Assembly: GCA_029268085.1 (NCBI GenBank)
Contig: JAJUHD010000172.1
Span: 1-5,014 of the forward strand
Direction: 5' to 3'
Source of the DNA: Bacillota bacterium
Lineage (GTDB): Bacteria; Bacillota; Clostridia; Oscillospirales; Oscillospiraceae
DNA: 5,014 bases
This document shows, in pieces, positions 1-5,014 of the stretch. Within the stretch, counting starts at the first letter, position 1. Every line of letters starts with the position of its first letter. Below the pieces are notes generated by a model. That model worked only from the letters and a program-made list of their open reading frames with translations. It did not search any database and was not told the DNA's origin. The translations under genes and the position numbers were made by a program.

Positions 1-2042
1 AAGCTCGCCAGAACCTTATCAAGGTCACCGGAGAAAACAATTATCGTCTTGCCCTCCGCAGATGGGGCAGCGGGAACCGTTTTACCCTCTGCACCGCCCT
101 TTTTGACAAAAGCGACATAATCGTTGCCGCGTTTTTCACTGTTGACAAGCGTATTGCCAGTGCGGCGGCACCATGCGCCGATATCTCTGGCGAAGCCCGG
201 ATCGGATGCGGAAACCTCCATGACATCGCCGTCCTTCATGTCCTTCATCGTCTCAAAAACTTTCATTATCGGGCCGGGGCACTGCATACCGCTGCAATCG
301 AGTCTCATTGATGCGACGGGAATGTTTCCCGTATCCATATGCCCGCTGTCGGCCACAGGTGCGTCAAATGCAATGGAATTTTCCTTCTCATAGTGCGTCG
401 AGCGGTAGAAACGCATACCTCCGGGGTAAACCTTAACATTCTCAAAGCCGTTGTTTCTAAGAATTCTCGCGGCATTATAGGCCCTGACGCCAATTGCGCA
501 GAAGACAACGATCTCTTTTGATTTATCCAATTCGCCAATGCGTGAACGAAGCTGTCCGAGCGGGATGTGTTTTGCCCCGTCTATCGAGAAGGCCATAAGT
601 TCAGCGTCCTCGCGGACGTCAAGCAAAGTCGCGTCCGCTCTCTTCTCGGCAATGTCCCATTCTGCAAAGGATACATATCCGTTCAGGACATTTTCCGCCA
701 CAAATCCGGCCATATTGACGGGGTCTTTCGCAGAGGAATAGGGCGGAGCATAGGCAAGCTCGAGGGATTTGAGCTCGTTTATCCCGCCGCCAAGGCGGAT
801 TGTAACAGCTATTGTGTCTATTCTTTTGTCTACGCCGTCGGTTCCGACTATCTGCGCGCCGAAGATCTTCCTGCCGTCCTTCGAAAACAGGAGCTTCAGA
901 GTAAGAGGCACCGCGCCGGGATAGTAGCCCGCATGGGAATTCTGGACTATCGTCACAGCCTCATAATCTTCACCTTTTTTAAATCCGCGCTTAATGAGCG
1001 TTTTTTCGTTTGCTCCCGTACTTGCGGCGGTAAGGTCGAAGACTTTTGCGACCGCCGTGCCCATAGTTCCTTCATATTTTTCGTGTCCGCCCGCTATATT
1101 GTTCGCGGCGATGCGTCCCTGCTTGTTCGCGGGGCCCGCAAGCGGTATCATTGTGCGGCTCTTGTCAATGAAATCCTCGACCTCGATGACATCACCCACG
1201 GCGTAAATGTCTGGGTCGGAGGTACGAAGGTACTCGTCAACGATAATTCCTCCGCGCGCGTTCATCTCAAGCCCGGCGTTCTTCGCCAGCTCACCGTTCG
1301 GGCGCACGCCGATTGCGAGAATTACCAGCTCAGCCGAAACGGTTTTGCCGCTCTTAAGCGTTATATTCACCTTGTCGCCGGTGTCGCTGAAGGAGGACAC
1401 GCCGTCGCCGAGATGCAGCTTGACACCGTTTTTGGAGATGTCTTCGTGCAGAAGCTGAGCCATTTCAAAGTCCAGCGGAGCCATTACCTGATCGAGCATC
1501 TCGATTATCGAGACCTCAAGGCCCAGCGAATGAAGATTTTCGGCCATTTCGAGCCCGATAAAGCCGCCGCCTATAACCGCCGCGGACTTCGCGCCGCTCG
1601 TCTTGATGTAGCTGCGAATGCGGTCGGTATCAGGAACTGTCCAGAGCGTCTGGATCCGCGGCGAATCAATGCCCGGAATGGGCGGGCGCAGCGGCGAGGA
1701 GCCCGTTGAGATGACAAGCGTATCATAGCTTTCGGTATAGGTTTCGCCCGTATCCGTAAGCTTCACGGTGACCGTTTTGTTCGTGCGGTCGATTGATACG
1801 ACCTCATTCTTGACTCTGACATCGATATTGAATTTCGCCCGCATAGCGGCAGGTGTCTGAAGAAGCAGGGCTTCGCGCGATTTGATAATGTCTCCCACAT
1901 GGTAAGGCAGGCCGCAGTTGGCGTAGGAAATATACTCTCCGCGCTCGAACAGTATTATTTCCGCATTTTCGTCCAGTCTGCGAAGACGTGCAGCACAGCT
2001 TGCGCCGCCGGCAACACCGCCGATTATGAGAACTTTACTCAT
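1..2042 (-). CDS. CoA-disulfide reductase–rhodanese–TusA–(DsrE) fusion flavoprotein, 3' end missing
   Basis: The frame is open from ATG at 2042 to the left edge with no stop: 680 complete codons, so the C-terminus is missing. Seen in the translation: an FAD-binding GGVAGG at residues 8-13; a single redox cysteine Cys43 in SYANCGLPYHVGD; a second nucleotide-binding GGGFIG at 158-163 with Glu181 ending the next strand; the FAD-contacting AVGD; HAGYYPGA with Tyr373/374; and LAYAPPYSSAKDP with Tyr431. These are hallmarks of CoA-disulfide reductases and related NAD(P)H persulfide reductases (about 1-445). A rhodanese domain follows (about 455-545, LLDVRE and active loop CAIGVR with Cys515), then a TusA/SirA domain (about 578-650, CSGMQCPGP with Cys583 and Cys588, plus AWCRR with Cys625). 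The last residues, KTIIVFSGDLDKVLAS, resemble the first strand and helix of a DsrE-type domain; this is inference, since the rest lies outside. The likely role is cytoplasmic reduction of CoA disulfide or CoA persulfide and sulfane-sulfur transfer. The start is fixed by AGGAGG eight bases upstream. Confidence 0.93.
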   Translation of the reverse strand, partial: MSKVLIIGGVAGGASCAARLRRLDENAEIILFERGEYISYANCGLPYHVGDIIKSREALLLQTPAAMRAKFNIDVRVKNEVVSIDRTNKTVTVKLTDTGETYTESYDTLVISTGSSPLRPPIPGIDSPRIQTLWTVPDTDRIRSYIKTSGAKSAAVIGGGFIGLEMAENLHSLGLEVSIIEMLDQVMAPLDFEMAQLLHEDISKNGVKLHLGDGVSSFSDTGDKVNITLKSGKTVSAELVILAIGVRPNGELAKNAGLEMNARGGIIVDEYLRTSDPDIYAVGDVIEVEDFIDKSRTMIPLAGPANKQGRIAANNIAGGHEKYEGTMGTAVAKVFDLTAASTGANEKTLIKRGFKKGEDYEAVTIVQNSHAGYYPGAVPLTLKLLFSKDGRKIFGAQIVGTDGVDKRIDTIAVTIRLGGGINELKSLELAYAPPYSSAKDPVNMAGFVAENVLNGYVSFAEWDIAEKRADATLLDVREDAELMAFSIDGAKHIPLGQLRSRIGELDKSKEIVVFCAIGVRAYNAARILRNNGFENVKVYPGGMRFYRSTHYEKENSIAFDAPVADSGHMDTGNIPVASMRLDCSGMQCPGPIMKVFETMKDMKDGDVMEVSASDPGFARDIGAWCRRTGNTLVNSEKRGNDYVAFVKKGGAEGKTVPAAPSAEGKTIIVFSGDLDKVLAS

Positions 2043-2050
2043 ATTATTTT

Positions 2051-2056
2051 CCTCCT
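2051..2056 (-). promoter_or_regulatory. Shine-Dalgarno site of the CoA-disulfide reductase fusion gene
   Basis: On the minus strand this is AGGAGG, eight bases before the ATG at 2042. It is a consensus site and settles the start codon, which also places the FAD-binding GG motif at residues 8-13 and the redox cysteine at residue 43, as expected for this family. Confidence 0.85.
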
Positions 2057-2065
2057 CAATTGTTT

Positions 2066-2075
2066 GTTAATTAAC
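2066..2075. repeat. 10-bp perfect palindrome GTTAATTAAC in the leader of the flavoprotein gene
   Basis: The sequence is self-complementary with no spacer and lies nine bases upstream of the AGGAGG site. It could be half of, or a core for, a repressor operator. It resembles the inner part of the TTGTTAA...TTAACAA sites bound by the redox regulator Rex but lacks the spacer and one outer flank, so it does not match that consensus. An AT-rich 10-mer palindrome can also arise by chance. Confidence 0.25.
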
Positions 2076-2185
2076 TGACTATTCAGGGCGAAAAATCCCA
2101 ATCATAGTCTCTATTCCAAGAGGCTTATGTCTTTTCTTTAGATTGTGATTTAAGTTTATCCCCCAAGGCTTATTATTTCCGTAAC

Positions 2186-2203
2186 TTTGTCACATAAGAC
2201 AAA
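2186..2203. promoter_or_regulatory. candidate operator: inverted repeat TTTGTC-N6-GACAAA
   Basis: Two perfect 6-base half sites are separated by six bases (acataa). The layout, two half sites with a six-base spacer, is like targets of CRP/FNR-family dimers, though the half site itself is not the classic TGTGA or TTGAT. It lies between the exporter's terminator and the flavoprotein gene, about 144 bases upstream of that start codon. On the minus strand the TTGTCT at its edge could serve as a -35 element with AATAAT 19 bases further on, a poor promoter. Part of the repeat overlaps the terminator's U-tract, so its symmetry may be partly accidental. Confidence 0.35.
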
Positions 2204-2244
2204 ACAAAAATAGAACAGACCGCGCAAAAAGCACGGTCTGTTCT
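2201..2244 (-). terminator. Rho-independent terminator after the MFS gene
   Basis: On the minus strand AGAACAGACCG and CGGTCTGTTCT pair perfectly over 11 bp. The stem extends by a G-T wobble and two G-C pairs around a TTTTT loop, and is followed by ATTTTTGTTTT. The 5' arm begins at the very next base after the exporter's TGA (2247-2245), so translation would end at the base of the hairpin. The plus-strand direction has no T-run after the stem, so it should act only on minus-strand transcripts. It separates the exporter operon from the flavoprotein gene. Confidence 0.92.
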
Positions 2245-3528
2245 TCAGATTCCGTTGCAGTCTCCGGCTGTGCCGGAAATTTCATTTTCTCCTGCGGGCG
2301 GACGCGGAAGCGTCACGCCTTCGCGATAGAAGCTCTTCCAGCTGCATATGGCGGCTGTCATAAGGAGCAGCCCGATACCCGAACCTATCATCAGCCACTG
2401 TATCGGTATGCGGTCGGCAAGCGGGCCGAATACGGCCATACCTAGCTGCATGACGAGGACAGTTACGATCTGCAGGAGAGAAAACACTCTGCCCTGCTTT
2501 TCCGGCTCAACCTTCTCCTGCAGCATTACGGTGAGCGGCGAGTTGTTGAACGGCATTGCGAACCCCGCAAGGAAGATTATGACAAGATAAATCCAGAACG
2601 AGCTGACATAGCCGATACCGATGGTCGTTACACCGAACCCGACTCCGCCCAACGCGAGCGTTTTGAGCCGGTTTGGGAAACCTCCCCATGCACTTAACAC
2701 CATTCCGCCAACAATTGCGCCGGCAAAGAACACCATTCCATTTAAGGTTAACGGTAAATAGCTGTCTTTGGGGAAGATATCCCCGAATATGCGGACAACA
2801 AAAAGATCGCTGAGGAAGGCGGCAGGTACGATAAGAAAGCAGAAGATTCCGCATACCATCAGCGTCCTGCGCAGGAAACGGTGTCCCAGCGCGTAGCCGA
2901 CGCCCTCTTTCAGATCGTCGAAATAGCCGTGCTTTTCCATGCTCTCCGTTCTTTCAAGCTCCGGCAGCGGAACTAAAAATCCGAAAATAGACATACCGAT
3001 AGCCGCAGTAATTACGTCGACAAACATTACATAATGGAACGCACCCAGTGAGAGGATGGCCCCTCCGGCAGCAGGTGCGACAAGGTTTATAATCGATTGG
3101 ATGCTGCTGTTTATTCCGCCGACTTTCATTAGCTTATCCATCGGCACAAGCTGGGGGATGGCCGAGTTCACCGCCGGGGTCTGTATGCCCGCCCCGACGG
3201 AGCGGACTGCCGAGATAACGAGGAGGGCCCAGAAGAAGTCTTTCGAATTCATAATTATAAAAGCAAGTAAAAGTGTCCAAACGGCAATGCCCGAGTCGGC
3301 AAAAATAATAAGCTTTTTGCGGCTGAACCTGTCCGCCCATACTCCGGCAAAAACCGAAATTAAGACCTGAGGCAAAAATCCGCAGATAGTCATCAGCATC
3401 ACCATTACTCCGGACTTTGTTTCCTTTGCAACATACCAAATTATCGAGTACTGAACGAGCGATGAGCCGAACAGCGAGATTGCCTGACTTGTCAGAAACA
3501 ATGCTATATTCTTTTTCCAGTTAATCAT
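2245..3528 (-). CDS. MFS exporter, 12 transmembrane helices, macrolide-efflux/MFS_3-like
   Basis: This 427-residue protein is a full-length major facilitator transporter in the cytoplasmic membrane. About twelve hydrophobic helices can be traced (roughly 8-30, 42-66, 73-92, 98-118, 141-163, 166-186, then 222-242, 259-281, 290-308, 311-333, 348-371, 377-397), with a charged loop at 187-221 between the halves. The MFS signature loop between helices 2 and 3 is clear: GVWADRFSRKK at 62-72. The N-terminal pattern (SQAISLFGSSLVQYSIIWYVAKETKSG, in part, and GFLPQVL) resembles proton-driven drug exporters of the Mef/EntS (DHA3) type. Substrate cannot be read from sequence, so resistance should not be assumed. 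The ATG follows a modest GAGGA-type site at about 3533-3537. It lies 22 bases after the DUF3795 gene, with no terminator between, so the two are probably cotranscribed. A hydrophilic 30-residue tail follows the last helix. Confidence 0.92.
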   Translation of the reverse strand: MINWKKNIALFLTSQAISLFGSSLVQYSIIWYVAKETKSGVMVMLMTICGFLPQVLISVFAGVWADRFSRKKLIIFADSGIAVWTLLLAFIIMNSKDFFWALLVISAVRSVGAGIQTPAVNSAIPQLVPMDKLMKVGGINSSIQSIINLVAPAAGGAILSLGAFHYVMFVDVITAAIGMSIFGFLVPLPELERTESMEKHGYFDDLKEGVGYALGHRFLRRTLMVCGIFCFLIVPAAFLSDLFVVRIFGDIFPKDSYLPLTLNGMVFFAGAIVGGMVLSAWGGFPNRLKTLALGGVGFGVTTIGIGYVSSFWIYLVIIFLAGFAMPFNNSPLTVMLQEKVEPEKQGRVFSLLQIVTVLVMQLGMAVFGPLADRIPIQWLMIGSGIGLLLMTAAICSWKSFYREGVTLPRPPAGENEISGTAGDCNGI

Positions 3529-3550
3529 ATTTCCTCAATTCTAATTTTTC

Positions 3551-3856
3551 TCAATGGTTATTTTTGAGAGTTCTGAGAACTTCAAGCTGTTTTTCCAGAA
3601 TAGCTTTGTTCTCCTCGTCGCTCTTTGTGGTGTCTCCTCTCTCATAAAAAGCACAGGGGAGCTTTTCACAGTTTGCACAGCTCGTTTTTTTCTTATCCGT
3701 TATACAGCAGTTATATATAGGGCAGACGCCTTCGCCCGTATACTGAAGCCAAAACGGTTTTCCCCCAATGCTCGGACAGCCGCTGCAGTCCTTGGGGTAA
3801 TACTCGCATTCGGAGCATAAGACTCCGCAGCAGCTTATAACCTTGTGATCCTCCAT
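3551..3856 (-). CDS. Cysteine-rich DUF3795-family protein
   Basis: The gene encodes 101 residues with 12 cysteines, all within residues 9-68: CCGVLCSEC (9-17), CSGC (24-27), C45, CC at 50-51, and CANCEKLPC (60-68). The opening CCGxxCxxC, the DCSGCP segment and the CxxCxxxPC element match my memory of the DUF3795 family. The spacing suggests binding of zinc or an iron-sulfur cluster, but no biochemical function is established that I know of. The last 30 residues are charged and predicted helical (NKAILEKQLEVLRTL). There is no signal peptide or membrane segment, so it should be cytoplasmic. The ATG at 3856 is preceded at seven bases by AAGGAG (3869-3864). It is the first gene of a likely two-gene operon with the MFS exporter 22 bases downstream. 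Confidence 0.9.
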   Translation of the reverse strand: MEDHKVISCCGVLCSECEYYPKDCSGCPSIGGKPFWLQYTGEGVCPIYNCCITDKKKTSCANCEKLPCAFYERGDTTKSDEENKAILEKQLEVLRTLKNNH

Positions 3857-3903
3857 AATAGTTCTCCTTTTCTGATAGGCGATCTGCCAAAATTGTCTAA
3901 TTC

Positions 3904-3932
3904 AGTGTTGCATATTATAAATTTTATGTCAA
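3904..3932 (-). promoter_or_regulatory. possible sigma-70-type promoter for the DUF3795–MFS operon
   Basis: On the minus strand a perfect -35 TTGACA (3932-3927) is followed after 17 bases by AACACT (3909-3904), a poor -10 helped by a TGC just before it (extended -10). This would give a leader of about 40 bases before the DUF3795 start. A perfect TATAAT (3919-3914) lies in between but only seven bases from the TTGACA, so those two cannot be partners. The region is strongly AT-rich and lies just beyond the preceding gene's terminator, which is where a promoter is expected, but the exact boxes are uncertain. Confidence 0.4.
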
Positions 3933-3955
3933 GAACAAATATAAAATTGTATTTT

Positions 3956-3993
3956 TAACACAAAAACAGGACCTTCTTTACTCGAAGGTCCTG
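3956..3993 (-). terminator. Rho-independent terminator after the beta-helix gene
   Basis: On the minus strand CAGGACCTTC and GAAGGTCCTG form a perfect 10-bp stem around a 7-base loop (GAGTAAA), followed by TTTTTGTGTT. It begins 21 bases after the TAA stop of the beta-helix gene. It ends that transcript and isolates the DUF3795–MFS operon from it. Confidence 0.92.
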
Positions 3994-4014
3994 AGTTATC
4001 ATATAAAATTTAGT

Positions 4015-5014
4015 TTACTGCTGAACAGTCGCTGATGATACTGCATCGTTTCCCGCTGCGCCCTGAGGAGGCTGTCCTCTGCCGCCGGATCCGCCCTTGC
4101 CGTCCTGAGGAAGCTGGCCGTCTCCGCCCATGTGTCCGCCCATTCCGCCTTCCATTCCTCCCACGCCGTTAGAATAGATGGTCGAGGTGAGCTCAATCGT
4201 ATAATCCTGAGAGCCGACAGTCAAGGTATAGGTACTGCCTTGTGCCAGCGATGGTACGCTGATATAGACAGCACTAAATGACTTTTCCGGAGCAAACTCG
4301 GCGATCACATTACCGCCGCTGTCCTTAAGCGTGACGGTAGTTCCCGCCTCCTGGACACTTGTAAAACCATAGAGGATTGAGCACTGGGTCGAACTGTCGG
4401 ATAAGCTCTCCTCCATCCCGCCGTTGCTCGAGGCAATAAGCGTTCCGCCAGTAATCTCGCCTGTTCCGTTATAATCCAGCGCTCCGTTTCCGTTTTGCGT
4501 CGGGCCGTATACGGTTATATTGCCGCCGGAAATCGTAAGAGTGCCGTTGGAATCGATGCCGTCACCGGAGGCGTCAATCGTGAGCGTACCGCCGGAGATA
4601 TTGATATAACAGCCTTCGACGGTCTGCATAGCCATTCCGGCCATGCCTCCATTACCGCTCTGATCGTTTCCTCCCGCGCCGTTGAGTCCGTCATCGCTAG
4701 ATACGATGGAGATATCTCCGCCGGAAATGTCGATTGCCAAGCCTTCAATGCCTTCATAGCTCTTTTTGATATCAATTGTGCCGCCCAATATCGATACTGT
4801 TGCCGTACCGCTGATACCTTGCTTCTCCGCGCTGATGCTGAAGGTCCCGCCCGCGATATAGACGAAGCCGAGGGCCGTATCGTCTGTGTTCTCGCTGTGA
4901 ATACCGTCCGTACCTGCGCTGATTTTAAAGGTTCCGTCCGCTATCCGCACGCTGTTTTTGCCGTAAAGGCCCTGTTTGGCGGAGGTGATATTATAAGTTC
5001 CGCTGGTTACGGCC
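4015..5014 (-). CDS. Cthe_2159-type carbohydrate-binding beta-helix protein, 5' end missing
   Basis: The frame enters from the right edge and ends at TAA (4017-4015), giving the last 332 residues; the signal peptide and N-terminal part lie outside. Fragment residues 1-195 carry about seven repeats, each pairing a strand such as ISGGTLTI or IAGGTFSI with a turn of the type D/E/Q-G-I/L-x-G/S (QGLYG, DGIHS, QGISG, EGIEG, DGLNG, DGIDS, GALDY). This is the pattern of the right-handed parallel beta-helix in the DUF4353/Cthe_2159 family, whose founder from Clostridium thermocellum binds cellulose and polygalacturonate. Residues 200-280 form a separate beta-rich domain (SFSAVYISVP, YTLTVGSQDYTIEL). 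The tail 281-332 is low complexity, rich in Gly, Met, Pro and Gln (GGMEGGMGGHMGG). It is probably exported and cell-surface associated, though no export signal or anchor is visible here. An in-frame GTG at 4950 is not the start, because the repeat pattern continues upstream of it. Confidence 0.88.
   Translation of the reverse strand, partial: AVTSGTYNITSAKQGLYGKNSVRIADGTFKISAGTDGIHSENTDDTALGFVYIAGGTFSISAEKQGISGTATVSILGGTIDIKKSYEGIEGLAIDISGGDISIVSSDDGLNGAGGNDQSGNGGMAGMAMQTVEGCYINISGGTLTIDASGDGIDSNGTLTISGGNITVYGPTQNGNGALDYNGTGEITGGTLIASSNGGMEESLSDSSTQCSILYGFTSVQEAGTTVTLKDSGGNVIAEFAPEKSFSAVYISVPSLAQGSTYTLTVGSQDYTIELTSTIYSNGVGGMEGGMGGHMGGDGQLPQDGKGGSGGRGQPPQGAAGNDAVSSATVQQ

Noticed and set aside
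567..1709. Long plus-strand open frame of 380 codons
   Set aside because: It lies fully antisense to the flavoprotein gene, which has unmistakable conserved motifs. The plus frame shows no recognisable domain, and the lack of stops is explained by the codon bias of the opposite strand.
2101..2106. TATGAT on the minus strand as the -10 box of the flavoprotein promoter
   Set aside because: No acceptable -35 hexamer lies 16-19 bases upstream (CATAAG, ATAAGC and ACATAA are the candidates), so it is not called as a promoter.
2043..2200. Riboswitch, T-box or attenuator in the leader of the flavoprotein gene
   Set aside because: No conserved riboswitch or T-box core and no second terminator hairpin is visible. 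The only short pairing, GGG with CCC around 2086-2099, is too weak.
2507..2854. Minus-strand 115-codon frame inside the MFS gene, and the shorter plus-strand frames across 2348-3370
   Set aside because: They overlap the MFS gene in other frames, have no recognisable motifs and no convincing ribosome binding sites.
3914..3932. TTGACA (3932-3927) and TATAAT (3919-3914) as a promoter pair
   Set aside because: The spacing is only seven bases, whereas 16-18 is needed. Each box might work with other partners, but not with one another.
4015..4950. GTG at 4950 as the start of the beta-helix protein
   Set aside because: The same frame stays open to the window edge and encodes another repeat unit (SGTYNITS...QGLYG), there is no good Shine-Dalgarno site before the GTG, and a signal peptide is missing. 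The gene begins outside the window.
1..5014. Mobile element, CRISPR array, tRNA or rRNA gene
   Set aside because: No transposase or integrase motifs, terminal inverted repeats with target duplications, regularly spaced identical repeats, or structural RNA sequences were seen on either strand.

Overview
The window reads as a stretch of chromosome from an anaerobic Firmicute of the Clostridia type. The evidence is indirect: purine-rich Shine-Dalgarno sites (AGGAGG, AAGGAG), AT-rich gaps between moderately GC-rich genes, strong hairpin plus U-tract terminators, and protein families common in gut and soil Clostridia (a Cthe_2159-type carbohydrate-binding beta-helix, a Cys-rich DUF3795 protein, and a CoA-disulfide-reductase/rhodanese/TusA fusion). 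The sequence alone does not fix genus or species.

All four genes lie on the minus strand, so transcription runs from high to low coordinates. From right to left: (1) 5014-4015, the C-terminal 332 residues of a secreted or surface-exposed beta-helix protein, cut by the right edge and closed by a clear terminator at 3956-3993; (2) an AT-rich gap with a possible promoter at about 3904-3932; (3) 3856-3551, a 101-residue protein with 12 cysteines (DUF3795 family), followed after 22 bases by (4) 3528-2245, a 427-residue 12-helix MFS exporter. These two probably form an operon, which ends in a near-perfect terminator starting directly after the exporter's stop codon. (5) A 202-base gap carries short inverted and direct repeats that could be operators. 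(6) 2042-1 is a large flavoprotein running off the left edge with no stop codon. It joins a CoA-disulfide reductase (Cys43), a rhodanese (Cys515), a TusA domain (Cys583/Cys588) and the start of what looks like a DsrE-type domain.

Functionally, the flavoprotein links NAD(P)H-dependent thiol/persulfide redox chemistry to sulfur carrier domains on one chain. The DUF3795/MFS pair looks like an independent small transport operon, and the beta-helix protein like an unrelated cell-surface glycan-binding gene. I see no tRNA or rRNA gene, CRISPR array, insertion sequence or phage gene. No clearly novel system is visible. The most interesting items are the multi-domain sulfur-relay protein with the candidate operators upstream of it, and the cysteine-rich protein paired with an exporter.
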